Origin: Shimia sp. Alg240-R146
GTDB taxonomy: Bacteria; Pseudomonadota; Alphaproteobacteria; Rhodobacterales; Rhodobacteraceae
Direction of reading: 5' to 3'
Assembly (NCBI RefSeq): GCF_947331465.1
Contig: NZ_CAMZOK010000001.1
Location: 744,001-808,000, forward strand
Length of the DNA stretch: 64,000 nt
The notes under the pieces are model-generated. The model searched no databases and was not told the DNA's origin. It saw only the letters and a program-made list of their open reading frames with translations. The position numbers and the translations under genes are program-made. Positions 10,401 to 18,224 of the stretch are shown piece by piece; the stretch's first letter is position 1; the number at the start of each line of letters is the position of its first letter.

Positions 10401-10843
10401 ACGAGGTGGCGCGGTTGCACATGCAGACCGGGTTTGAAGATCGGCTTCGTGAAGAGTTCGAGGGCGATTTCAAAGTGAACTATCATATGTCCCCGCCTGT
10501 GCTGCCGCTGGGCAAGGATGCGCGTGGACGGCCCAACAAGGTTGCGTTGGGGCCATGGATGCGGCCGGTGCTTGGGCGATTGGCCAAGATGAAAGGTCTG
10601 CGGGGTGGCGTGTTTGATCCGTTCCGCTTTAGCGTGGACCGCAAGCTGGATCGTGCTTTGTTGACGTGGTTTGAGGGCGTGTTGGATTTGGTGGTGGATC
10701 GCTATAGCCCGGCCACGCTAGAGGTTTGCGCGGCGCTGGTGTCGGCGCCGTCTGACATTCGCGGTTACGGTCCGGTGCGCGAGAAAGCAGCGGAAAACGT
10801 GCGCGCGGCGATGCGCGTGCATGAAGATGCGTTGCGTGGGTGA
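7436..10843 (+). CDS. Indolepyruvate ferredoxin oxidoreductase family protein (fused)
   Basis: A 1135-residue enzyme that oxidatively decarboxylates aryl (or branched) 2-oxo acids, made from amino acids by transamination, to acyl-CoA with reduction of ferredoxin. The alpha- and beta-type parts (IorA/IorB) are fused. Visible in order: N-terminal pyruvate-oxidoreductase-like domain (YRGSPLGGLDLEFWRER), a TPP-binding core (around residues 450-600, including GEGTWYHSGSLAIRQA), a Cys-rich Fe-S region (CEGCGDCSVESNC, then CNKDFSCLNGFC), a gamma-type domain (VTGVGGTGVVTVGALI) and a C-terminal domain of the DUF6537 type. An AGGAG precedes the ATG. It is divergent from an Lrp regulator. A long antisense reading frame inside it is only a GC-rich shadow. 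Confidence 0.92.
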   Translation: MTKASHEFKGYALSDRYDHTEGRVFLTGTQALARIMFDQARRDRDAGLNTAGFISGYRGSPLGGLDLEFWRERQRVTDNNITFMPAVNEDLGATAVLGAQQAVLDPDCDVEGVFSMWYGKGPGVDRSGDALKHGNAYGSSAKGGVLVVAGDDHGCVSSSMPHQSDVAFMSWFMPTLNPASVDEYQAFGEFGIALSRFSGTWVGFKAVSETVESGRSVEIVPDRTFTTPEFEMPAGGLHVRPSDLPSPEIETRIGHKLRAVEAFVEANPIDQRVYDLPEASFGFVTTGKGHLDLMEALRLLGLDESTCRRLGIDIYKVGMVWPLARRDALAFVHGKTEVLVVEEKRGIIESQFKEYFYDWPGDKPERMVGKHRAVGDPLLPWTGELSPLQLVPVVAERLDRLFPDEGLAAKARALTEEKPPVLNVTGATRTPYFCSGCPHNTSTKVPEGSKALSGIGCHVMASWMDRNTGGYAQMGGEGVPVAVAQKYNGKKHVFQNLGEGTWYHSGSLAIRQAVAAEANITFKVLFNDAVAMTGGQPVDGPVSVHGIAWNARAEGVARIALVSDDIGKFKRGDFPPDTSFHDRKDMDPVQRELREIEGVTLLVYEQTCATEKRRRRKRGTMEDPDTFAFINDLVCEGCGDCSVESNCLSVEPVETEFGRKRKINLSTCNKDFSCLNGFCPSFVTVTGAKRRKKDGSDVDLPALLADVPMPTVPSLDKPFDLLVTGVGGTGVVTVGALITMAAHLEGLGSSVLDFTGFAQKFGTVLSYIRLGTSPAAVNQVRIEQGAADAVIGCDVVVSSAPKASVHYRKGAQVVLNTAAMPTGDLVLNRDADLKIGIREQVIRQAVGAENVRAMDANKLAERLMGDSVFANVMMLGFAWQRGLVPVSETALKQAVLLNGVAVEKNARAFDLGRVLAHDAGAISFDEAPEIETLDEVIARRVAFLTDYQDAKYAARFEARIAEVRGVLPEPLVEQAAKSLFRLMSYKDEYEVARLHMQTGFEDRLREEFEGDFKVNYHMSPPVLPLGKDARGRPNKVALGPWMRPVLGRLAKMKGLRGGVFDPFRFSVDRKLDRALLTWFEGVLDLVVDRYSPATLEVCAALVSAPSDIRGYGPVREKAAENVRAAMRVHEDALRG

Positions 10844-10891
10844 CAGCACAGCTGTGGCTGATAGGGTCGCGGAAAATTTAGGGAGAGAGTT

Positions 10892-11377
10892 ATGTCTGTA
10901 ATCGAAGCGCGTTTGGCGGACCTTGGAATGGTGTTGCCTGCGGCGACCGTGGTTCCGGCCACGGTGCATTTGCCGTTTTCCTTTGTGAACCGGCAGGGCA
11001 GCCGTTTGTTGATCTCGGGTCATCCGAAATCCAATGCGGACGGCAGCATTGGCGGCCCGTTTGGGCAATTGGGTACGGATATGACCACCGAGGAAGGGTA
11101 TCAGGCGTCGCGTGAAATCGCGTTGGCGGTGCTGGCGAATGTGAAGGCCGAGATTGGCGATTTGGACAAGATCGCAGGATGGACGCGGGTTTTCGGCATG
11201 GTCAATTCCGCGCCCGGCTACGCCGAGCAGCATCTGGTGATCAACGGCTTTAGCGATGTGATCCTTGAGGTGTTTGGCCCGGACGTGGGGCGTCACGCGC
11301 GCTCGGCGATTGGCACCCATGGCTTGCCAATGAACTTTGCGATTGAGGTCGAAGGTGAGCTGGAGTTGCGCGCCTAA
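10892..11377 (+). CDS. RidA (YjgF/YER057c) family protein
   Basis: A 161-residue member of the RidA-like family, in which some members hydrolyse reactive enamine/imine intermediates. The segment GMVNSAPGYAEQHLVINGFSD and the following VFGPDVGRHARSAIG fit the longer 'chorismate mutase-like' RidA branch of about 150 residues. A GGGAGAG lies 7 bases before the ATG. It is 48 bases downstream of the oxidoreductase and probably co-transcribed, which would fit disposal of imines formed in amino-acid breakdown; that link is inference. Confidence 0.88.
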   Translation: MSVIEARLADLGMVLPAATVVPATVHLPFSFVNRQGSRLLISGHPKSNADGSIGGPFGQLGTDMTTEEGYQASREIALAVLANVKAEIGDLDKIAGWTRVFGMVNSAPGYAEQHLVINGFSDVILEVFGPDVGRHARSAIGTHGLPMNFAIEVEGELELRA

Positions 11378-11519
11378 GTCACGCGGCGAAAGTGAGCTCA
11401 CCCCCGAAGATCGGACACGGATGAAAGTTGCGATCTACTGGTGGAGAAATGAAACACCCAAACCTGACCAGTTGGCGCAAAGAGTGGCTTAAGTCAGGTT
11501 AGAAACGGTCCAATAAATG

Positions 11520-11780
11520 GGGCGTGGCTCAAAGAGACAGCCCTAAAAAGGCTGGCTCTGGTGATTGCCGCGCAGCCCGTCCAGCACGATCCTGATTTTC
11601 TTTTCGGGCGCGTACTGCTTGCGCGTGGCAGGCTTGATGCCTTTGACGATCTTCTCGCCAGCGCTCTTCGTTGTCTTTCTAATCGTCCACTCCTTGGTGG
11701 CAACGATGAGCAACAAACCCTCTCTCGGCAAAAATGGCTAATTGGACCCAAAGGCGCTGACGTCAGACAGGACTGAGTGG
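11520..11780 (-). mobile_element. Remnant of an IS3-family insertion sequence (5' part of orfA)
   Basis: On the minus strand, 11731 to 11543 encodes IRKTTKSAGEKIVKGIKPA followed by TRKQYAPEKKIRIVLDGLRG, which I recognise as the start of IS3-type OrfA (the helix-turn-helix protein). Homology stops after DLRG-like GLRG, where OrfA normally continues with a second helix. The original start codon is absent or changed, and neither orfB nor a complete inverted repeat is visible. It is therefore a dead fragment. The rest of the 534-base gap between the RidA gene and the IclR gene shows no gene. Confidence 0.6.
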
Positions 11781-11911
11781 GGGCGAGCGGATACTCTCTG
11801 CAAGAAAGAGACAATCAATCCGCGACGTTAGAAGCCGCCTTTAGACGATCTGAAATTGGGTGTACCTCTGCACTGCCGAAAATCGCTCCGAACCCAAAGC
11901 CGTCGTAAAGT

Positions 11912-12679
11912 TTATTCCTGCTGAAACAACACATTGCTTATCTTCGCCGCCGCGCTTAGGAGGACGTCCTTGCCCTCGATGACCTCGGCTAACGACATTC
12001 TCTGCGTTGGCCCGTGGCATGCCAAGCCGGCGACGAAACGGCCACGCGGATCGACTACGGGAACAGCAATGGCAACCATTCCCTCCAGAAATTCTTCCTG
12101 ATCCAGCGAATACCCCTGTCCTCGTATTTTGTTCAGTTCGTCAAGAAGCGCCTGAGGGTCACTATGAGTGTGCCGCGTCATCGACCGAAGGTAGATCGAG
12201 GCGACAAGGGTCTCGCGTTTCTTCCGTGTCAGGCTAGCCAGGAAGACCTTACCACTTGCGGTGCAATGGAACGGGACGCTCGTGCCGATGGGGAGTTGAA
12301 TCCGAAACGGCCAATCGGTTTCAACCCGGTCCAGATAGTTCATCCCCTCGTTTCCCGGCACGGCGTAGTTGACCGTTTCCCCAATGCTATCGGCGACTTC
12401 TTTCAGAATTTGGTGTCGGGCCACATGATCGCGTGAATTGTGCAACAAGCCCGACCCGAGATCACGCAGCCGTCGCCCAACCTGGTACTTCTTGGAGTTG
12501 CCCGGGCGGGTCAGAAAGCCGTTCTCTTCCAGCGTTACGCACAGCCGGTGAACCGTCTGTTTCGGCAGGCCAAGCTGCTCGTTGATCTGAGTGGCGGTCA
12601 TCGGCTGATCGCTTTTGCCCAGGACCTCAAGGATCAAGAGCGTGCGCAGGTTTGTCGGGATGCGGTCAGAATCCGGCAA
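11912..12679 (-). CDS. IclR family transcriptional regulator
   Basis: A 255-residue regulator with an N-terminal winged helix-turn-helix (MTATQINEQLGLPKQTVHRL, about residues 23-42) and the C-terminal IclR effector domain (residues 80-250, including FHCTASGKVFLASL and the VPVVDPRGRFVAGLAC core). It is divergent from the GMC oxidoreductase that starts the catabolic cluster, so it is the likely local regulator. The 104-base gap carries a palindrome suited to a dimeric repressor. The effector is unknown; the pathway substrate or an intermediate is likely. Confidence 0.92.
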   Translation of the reverse strand: MPDSDRIPTNLRTLLILEVLGKSDQPMTATQINEQLGLPKQTVHRLCVTLEENGFLTRPGNSKKYQVGRRLRDLGSGLLHNSRDHVARHQILKEVADSIGETVNYAVPGNEGMNYLDRVETDWPFRIQLPIGTSVPFHCTASGKVFLASLTRKKRETLVASIYLRSMTRHTHSDPQALLDELNKIRGQGYSLDQEEFLEGMVAIAVPVVDPRGRFVAGLACHGPTQRMSLAEVIEGKDVLLSAAAKISNVLFQQE

Positions 12680-12741
12680 AAGAACCCCCAGTAAAAAAGA
12701 TGGTGCATTTCTCGCGAATCATAATACCGTCACTTATCGCC

Positions 12742-12766
12742 AAAAACGAGACAAAAAGTCTCATTT
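12742..12766. promoter_or_regulatory. Palindrome upstream of the GMC gene, candidate IclR operator
   Basis: GAGAC-AAAAA-GTCTC (12748-12762) is a perfect 5+5 inverted repeat, extended by AAAA on the left and TTTT on the right. It lies about 20 bases before the GMC start and some 70 bases from the IclR start. IclR proteins typically bind palindromes of about this size. Function inferred. Confidence 0.4.
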
Positions 12767-12783
12767 TTTGATATGGAGGGGGA

Positions 12784-14385
12784 ATGAAGTTCGACTTTGT
12801 CGTTGTGGGGGCAGGATCAGCCGGTTGCGCACTGGCAAATCGCCTGTCTGCAGATGGGCGGTATTCGGTCGCGCTGGTCGAAGCCGGTCCCGCCGACCGC
12901 AACCCCTGGATCCACGTTCCGGTCGGATACTTCCGGACCATGGGCAATCCCAAGTCGGATTGGATGTATGTCACTGAAAAGGACAAAGGCATCGCGGGCC
13001 GGGCCATTTCCTGGCCCCGGGGCCGTGTTCTTGGCGGGTCAAGCTCGATCAACGGGCTGCTTTATGTGCGGGGCCAACCACAAGACTATGATCACTGGGC
13101 ACAGTTGGGCTGCATCGGCTGGTCCTGGGACAGCGTTTTGCCGCTCTTCAAACGGTCGGAGACCTGGCATGGCGAACATTCCAACGATGTACGCGGCGCC
13201 GACGGGCCGCTTTCCGTGCAGGATTCGCGCCTGACCCGTGAGGTTGTGGATACCTGGCTCGATGCCGCCGAAGCTGCGGGTTACAAACGCACCAAGGATT
13301 ACAACGGTGAAGATCAGGAAGGCGTTGGGTATTTCCAACTGACCATGAAAGGCGGTCGCCGGTGTTCTTCTGCAGTCGCCTATCTGAATCCGATCAAGAA
13401 CCGCAAAAACCTGACGATCATCACCGACGCGCAGACCGAAAAGGTTCTGATCGAAGACAGTCGCGCCACGGGCATTCGCGTGAAGCTGCATGGTGCGATG
13501 GAAACCATTGAGGCGGGCAAAGAGGTGATCCTCAGCGCTGGGGCCATCGGCTCGCCGCAAATCCTGATGCTGTCGGGCATTGGCGATCCGGACGAATTGT
13601 CCCCGCACGGGATCGACGTGCACTCGGCTCTGAGCGGGGTGGGCAAGAACCTGCAGGACCACTTGCAGGCGCGTCCAGTTTACAAAACCAACCTCAGCAC
13701 GATCAACACCGAGGCCAACAACATCTTCAAACAGGGCATGATGGCGATGCAATATGCCCTGACCCAGCGCGGCCCGATGACCATGGCCGCCAGCCTTGGC
13801 ACCGGGTTCCTGAAAACCGAAGACCGGCTTGAAACGCCAGATATCCAATTTCACATCCAGCCCTGGAGCGCCGACAAGCCTGCTGATGGGCCGCACAAGT
13901 TTTCAGCCTTTACCGCGTCGGTGCTGCAGTTGCGCCCGGAAAGCGCGGGGCACCTGTCGCTGCGTTCAGCCCGGATGGAGGATCACCCCGAGATCCATCC
14001 TAATTACCTGGCGTCCGATCTTGACTGCAGAACAATCGTCAAAGGCATTCAGATCGCACGGACAATTTCGCAGACCGATCCGCTCAGGTCTCACATCACC
14101 GAGGAACATGCGCCGGGGGCCGGCGTGGCGTTTGATGACGAAGCGGCCACGCTGGATTGGGCGCGCCGGACCTCGGTAACGATTTATCACCCCACCGGCA
14201 CCTGCAAGATGGGGATCGACGGCAAGGCCGTTGTCGACCCGCGCCTGCGGGTTCGGGGTATCGACGGGCTGCGCGTGGCCGATGCGTCGATCATGCCGCA
14301 GATCGTCAGCGGAAACACCAATGCCCCGTGCATCATGATCGGCGAAAAGGCCGCCGATCTTGTGTTGGAGGACGCAAGATCATGA
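12784..14385 (+). CDS. GMC family FAD-dependent oxidoreductase (choline dehydrogenase-like)
   Basis: Flavoprotein alcohol dehydrogenase of the glucose-methanol-choline family, 533 residues, normal length. The N-terminal FAD-binding motif (VVGAGSAGCALANRL, residues 6-20), the GMC signature (RGRVLGGSSSINGLLYVRG), a second signature (GAIGSPQILMLSGIG) and the C-terminal catalytic His/Asn region (YHPTGTCKMG, then GNTNAPCIMIGEKAAD) are all present. GGAGGGGG lies just before the ATG. As first gene of the TRAP/HpsN-like cluster it probably oxidises an alcohol group of the imported compound. The substrate is not predictable from sequence; similarity to choline dehydrogenase is family-level only. Confidence 0.9.
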   Translation: MKFDFVVVGAGSAGCALANRLSADGRYSVALVEAGPADRNPWIHVPVGYFRTMGNPKSDWMYVTEKDKGIAGRAISWPRGRVLGGSSSINGLLYVRGQPQDYDHWAQLGCIGWSWDSVLPLFKRSETWHGEHSNDVRGADGPLSVQDSRLTREVVDTWLDAAEAAGYKRTKDYNGEDQEGVGYFQLTMKGGRRCSSAVAYLNPIKNRKNLTIITDAQTEKVLIEDSRATGIRVKLHGAMETIEAGKEVILSAGAIGSPQILMLSGIGDPDELSPHGIDVHSALSGVGKNLQDHLQARPVYKTNLSTINTEANNIFKQGMMAMQYALTQRGPMTMAASLGTGFLKTEDRLETPDIQFHIQPWSADKPADGPHKFSAFTASVLQLRPESAGHLSLRSARMEDHPEIHPNYLASDLDCRTIVKGIQIARTISQTDPLRSHITEEHAPGAGVAFDDEAATLDWARRTSVTIYHPTGTCKMGIDGKAVVDPRLRVRGIDGLRVADASIMPQIVSGNTNAPCIMIGEKAADLVLEDARS

Positions 14386-14403
14386 TGTTTGGGACAAATC
14401 ACT

Positions 14404-14444
14404 TGCCGGTTACCGGCATGGACATCGGGTCGATTTTTCGACCC
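14404..14444. promoter_or_regulatory. Two palindromes between the GMC and TRAP-P genes
   Basis: TGCCGGT-T-ACCGGCA (14404-14418) is a perfect 15-base palindrome. GGGTCGA-TTTT-TCGACCC (14427-14444) is a perfect hairpin, followed by CAAAAA. They lie in the 138-base gap before the TRAP binding protein. They may be an operator plus an mRNA processing or stabilising structure; no T-run supports termination. Confidence 0.35.
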
Positions 14445-14523
14445 CAAAAACTCGGGGGCAATGCCTTCAGCCCCACGAAACACAACAAGAAGACTGAGGG
14501 CTTTTTCCTAGGGAGGAATATCA

Positions 14524-15618
14524 ATGTTTAAAGTCAAGTACTTAGCAGCTGGCGCCACGGCGCTCGCCCTGATGGCATCCACAGCGATGGCCGAGAAGGT
14601 TCTGCGCATCCAGTCGGTGCTGCCGAGCACAGCGGACGAAGTCACCATGCTGAACGAATTCGGCAAGGACGTGGCGGCGCTGACCGGCGGGTCGCTGACC
14701 ATCGAAGTGTTGCCTGCGGGTGCCGTTGTCGGTCCGCGTGACATCATGGATGCGGTTGACGCGGGACTGGTGGAGGGCGGCTTCGCCTGGACCCACTATT
14801 GGGGGGGCAAGCACGTTGCCGCCAACCTCTTTGGTGCGCCGGTTGCGGGCGCCGGTGTCGGCCTCGACAACATCGCGTTCCTGAGCTGGTTCCAATATGG
14901 CGGCGGCAAAGAGTTGTATGACCGCCTGTGGGACGAAATGGGCGTGAACGTAAAAGGTTTCATGTTGCAGCCGGTGGGCCCCGAGGCGTTGGGCTGGTTC
15001 CCGAAACCGATCGAGTCGATGGATGACTTCCGCCAGATGCGGTTCCGTGCACCTCCTGGTATGGTTGGCGCAGCCTACGCGGACATCGGCGTTCCTGCGG
15101 TTGCCATGGGCGGTGGGGACATCCTTCCCGCGCTGGAAAAAGGCACGATTGATGCGGCCGAATGGTGCTGCCCCAAGCCTGATAGCGTGTTCGGCTTCCA
15201 GAAGGTGCTGAAGCACTACTATCTGCAAGGTTTGCACCAGGTTGTTGTGAACGCGGACATGTATGTGAACCGCGACTTCTATGACGGGCTGTCGGACCTA
15301 GAGAAAAAAGCTCTCGAAGTGGCCGCGAACGCGTCTTTGTCCAAGTCGCTCTCCTACCGTATCTTTGAAAACGGTAAGGCGCTGAAGGATCTGACCGACA
15401 ATCACGGTGTTATCCTTGAGGACACACCGGCGGATTACTTCACCGAGTACATGGCCGCAGCCAACAACGCGCTGCAAGCCGCAGCAGACGAGAACGCGTT
15501 CTTTGCCGAAGTCTGGCAGTCGCAAAAGGACTTCGCCGACACTGTCGTTCCGTTCTGGGCCGGTGCGCAAGCGTCGAATGCGGGTCTGGGTAAGGCGCAT
15601 GCCGACACGCTGAAATAA
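14524..15618 (+). CDS. TRAP transporter substrate-binding protein, DctP family
   Basis: Periplasmic solute receptor of a tripartite ATP-independent transporter. A signal peptide of about 23 residues ends in STAMA|EKVLRIQSV. The mature part shows the DctP fold: GFMLQPVGPEALGWFPKPI and the FRQMRFRAPPGMVG segment, which contains the conserved Arg that normally pairs with a carboxylate or similar anion. Total 364 residues. A strong AGGGAGGA lies upstream of the ATG. The fused permease follows after a 130-base gap containing two hairpins. The pathway context suggests an anionic substrate; its identity is inferred at best. Confidence 0.92.
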   Translation: MFKVKYLAAGATALALMASTAMAEKVLRIQSVLPSTADEVTMLNEFGKDVAALTGGSLTIEVLPAGAVVGPRDIMDAVDAGLVEGGFAWTHYWGGKHVAANLFGAPVAGAGVGLDNIAFLSWFQYGGGKELYDRLWDEMGVNVKGFMLQPVGPEALGWFPKPIESMDDFRQMRFRAPPGMVGAAYADIGVPAVAMGGGDILPALEKGTIDAAEWCCPKPDSVFGFQKVLKHYYLQGLHQVVVNADMYVNRDFYDGLSDLEKKALEVAANASLSKSLSYRIFENGKALKDLTDNHGVILEDTPADYFTEYMAAANNALQAAADENAFFAEVWQSQKDFADTVVPFWAGAQASNAGLGKAHADTLK

Positions 15619-15632
15619 CCCAAGCTCATTTT

Positions 15633-15654
15633 GCGGGGGCCATTTGGCCCCCGC
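15633..15654 (+). terminator. Hairpin after the TRAP binding-protein gene
   Basis: GCGGGGGCC-ATTT-GGCCCCCGC is a perfect 9-base-pair stem followed by a weak T-rich tract (AGTTCATTTT). It probably acts as a leaky terminator or 3' stabiliser, giving more binding protein than permease. A second stem, CCCCC-GAAA-GGGGG (15713-15726), with a GNRA-type loop, sits just before the permease ribosome binding site. Confidence 0.55.
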
Positions 15655-15749
15655 AGTTCATTTTCGACAAGGACCTTGGGTTTCGCGAGACCGGTCTTTT
15701 TCAAAAATGAACCCCCCGAAAGGGGGCGGACAACCAGGGAGGAATGGGG

Positions 15750-18221
15750 ATGGCCGCAGATGAGGTGAACCCTGATGAGCTCGAAATTGCAGACGAACTG
15801 ATCGCGGAACGACGTGCCGAAGCCCCCGGTGAAACACCCGAAGACATGACTCCGTGGCAGCGCCCGATCACGGCGGCCATCGACGTGCTGAACTATCGCG
15901 CGGGGCAGATCATTTCCCTGCTGTTGGTGCCATTGATCGCGGTTGTGGTGTTCGAGGTGCTCTCGCGCAATTCCTTCTCGATCCTGCAAAATGCGGGGTT
16001 CGAAGACTTGGCGCGGTCGCTTGGTCTTGGTCCAACGCTTTGGGTCTATGACACCAGCCGGATGCTTGCCGGGATGCTGTTCATGGCGGCGGCGGGCTAT
16101 GGGTTGATGCGCGGGGTGCATATCCGCGCCGACTTCCTGTATCGCAACTGGTCGGACAAGACCCAGGCAACTGTGGATGCCTCGCTCTACCTTGTCTTCT
16201 TCATGCCCTCGATGATCTTTTTCACTGTGGTTTCGAGTAAGTTCTGGTGGCTGGCCTATTCCACCGGCGAAACCATGCAGATCGACAGCGCCTGGGGCCC
16301 ATTGCTCTGGCCCGCGCGCACGGCGATGCCGATCGGCGGCTTCCTGTTGATGTTGCAGGGCATCCCCGAGATTTTCCGCGCCTTTCACAAGATGGGCAAG
16401 GCGCGCGAACGCTGGTTCGTGCGGGCCTTGCCCATCTACCTGATCGCGCTGGCGTGGCTTGTGCTGGCGGTGTTCCAGCCTGATTGGGTGCCCGGAGGCG
16501 AGTGGTTCACCGATCTGATGAAGGCCCGCCCCTCCCTGTCCAAGCCGACCATTGGCCTGATCATGCTGGGCGCGATGCTCTTCGTGATTTTCATCGGCTT
16601 CCCGATTTCCTTCACGCTGATCTTCCTTGGATTCGTTTTCGGCATCTGGGGTGCGAACTTCAAGCTGACAACGCTTCTGATGACGCTCAACACCAACTCG
16701 ACCATGCTGAACGATCAACTGATGGCGGTGCCGCTCTTTGTCCTGATGGGCATCGTGATGGAAGCGGCGGGGTTGATGGAACGGCTCTTTACCTCGATCC
16801 AGATGATCATGGCCCGCGTGCGCGGGGCGCTTTTCATCGCTGTGTTGATCGTGTCCACGATATTTGCCGCCGCCACCGGGATCGTAGGGGCCTCCGTGAC
16901 CCTTCTGGGGATTATGGCCGGAGCCACGATGAGCCGGTCGGGCTATAACGTCCAACTCTCCGCCGGAACGATCACCGCCGGGGGCACGCTGGGCATTCTG
17001 ATCCCACCCTCGATCATGCTGATCGTGATGGGGCCGGTGTTGGAAGTCTCGACGCTGGACCTGTTCCGCGGCGCGTTCATTCCGGGTGCACTTCTGGCGT
17101 CCCTTTACCTGATTTACACCCTCGGGCGGTGCTGGCTGAACCCTGATCTTGGCCCCATCCTGTCCGAGGAGGATCAGCCTGACACGTCGAATTTCTATGG
17201 CGCCGAAGTCGCGCTGATTTGCCTGGGCATCCTGACCCTATGCCGCGTCTTTGGCCTCAGTCTGGGCGGCACGTTCAGTTCGATCCCGTTTGGCGGGTTG
17301 ATTGTCATGGCCCTCGCGATGGCCCTGGCCTATGCGGCCTATCGGCGGCTTAACGTGTTGCGGATCGTTCTACCGATTGCCGTCCTGTTTCACCTCTACA
17401 TGATCGTTGCCAATACGGGCGCCGACGGCAGCTGGTCGATCTGGTCGATTGTCTTTGCCGCATTTATCGTCTTGTTGGCCTTCCTTGGGCGGCCAATCTA
17501 CGGCTCTGATGCAGAGGATGGGTTTTATTTCGCACAGCTTTGGGATGAGTTCTTTGCCGGGCTGATGCCGCCGACGATCCTGATCTCCTTTGCCCTTGGT
17601 TCGATCCTGCTGGGTCTTGCGACACCGGCAGAAGCCGCAGCCATGGGCGCCTTCGGTGCAATCCTTCTGTCACTGGCTTATCGCAAGTTCACCCTGCCCA
17701 GCTTCTTTGACAGCCTGATCAAAGCGCTTGAAATCACGGTTCTGATCATGTTCCTGGTCGCCGCCTCGAATTTCTTTGGTGCGCAGTTCAGCGCCCTTGG
17801 AACGCCGCGGATGATGACCGAGATTCTTCTGGGCCTCGATATGTCGCCTTACCTGGTCCTGATCCTGGTGATGTCGCTGATCTTCCTCTTGGGCTGGCCG
17901 CTGGAATGGGTGCCAATCGTGCTGATCGTTGTGCCGATCCTGTTGCCTACTGTCGAGAAACTCGATGTCTTCGGGCTGGAACGCTACGACCTCATGGTCT
18001 GGTTCGGCATCCTTGTGGCGGTGAACCTGCAAACCGCGTGGCTATCCCCACCCGTGGCCCTGTCGGCCTACTTCCTCAAGGGCGTGGTGCCCAATTGGGA
18101 TCTCAAAGACATCTACCTTGGCATGATGCAATTCATGCTGGTCCAGCTTCTTGGCCTGATCCTTCTGTTCATCTTCCCGCAGCTGGTGCTCTGGTTACCA
18201 GCCGCCATGTCAGGAAACTAA
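15750..18221 (+). CDS. TRAP transporter fused permease (DctQ-DctM)
   Basis: Inner-membrane permease in which the small DctQ subunit (about residues 40-215, four membrane segments) and the large DctM subunit (from about residue 250) are fused. I chose the ATG at 15750 because GGGAGG lies 7 bases upstream; the ATG at 15744 is almost in contact with it. A cytoplasmic acidic N-terminus of about 40 residues precedes the first helix. The DctM part is roughly 150 residues longer than the usual 430: an extra hydrophobic block (about residues 485-600) lies before LATPAEAAAMGAFGAIL. DctM landmarks include PLFVLMGIVMEAAGLMERL and GTLGILIPPSIMLIVMG. It is followed after 3 bases by the DUF475 gene. Confidence 0.9.
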   Translation: MAADEVNPDELEIADELIAERRAEAPGETPEDMTPWQRPITAAIDVLNYRAGQIISLLLVPLIAVVVFEVLSRNSFSILQNAGFEDLARSLGLGPTLWVYDTSRMLAGMLFMAAAGYGLMRGVHIRADFLYRNWSDKTQATVDASLYLVFFMPSMIFFTVVSSKFWWLAYSTGETMQIDSAWGPLLWPARTAMPIGGFLLMLQGIPEIFRAFHKMGKARERWFVRALPIYLIALAWLVLAVFQPDWVPGGEWFTDLMKARPSLSKPTIGLIMLGAMLFVIFIGFPISFTLIFLGFVFGIWGANFKLTTLLMTLNTNSTMLNDQLMAVPLFVLMGIVMEAAGLMERLFTSIQMIMARVRGALFIAVLIVSTIFAAATGIVGASVTLLGIMAGATMSRSGYNVQLSAGTITAGGTLGILIPPSIMLIVMGPVLEVSTLDLFRGAFIPGALLASLYLIYTLGRCWLNPDLGPILSEEDQPDTSNFYGAEVALICLGILTLCRVFGLSLGGTFSSIPFGGLIVMALAMALAYAAYRRLNVLRIVLPIAVLFHLYMIVANTGADGSWSIWSIVFAAFIVLLAFLGRPIYGSDAEDGFYFAQLWDEFFAGLMPPTILISFALGSILLGLATPAEAAAMGAFGAILLSLAYRKFTLPSFFDSLIKALEITVLIMFLVAASNFFGAQFSALGTPRMMTEILLGLDMSPYLVLILVMSLIFLLGWPLEWVPIVLIVVPILLPTVEKLDVFGLERYDLMVWFGILVAVNLQTAWLSPPVALSAYFLKGVVPNWDLKDIYLGMMQFMLVQLLGLILLFIFPQLVLWLPAAMSGN

Positions 18222-18224
18222 ATC

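Noticed and set aside
7826-10486. 886-residue open frame on the minus strand
   Set aside because: It lies entirely inside the indolepyruvate oxidoreductase gene, is His/Arg/Gln rich as antisense shadows of GC-rich genes are, and has no ribosome binding site or known domain.
15435-16955. 506-residue open frame on the minus strand
   Set aside because: Antisense to the TRAP receptor and permease; His/Gln/Arg rich without recognisable domains.
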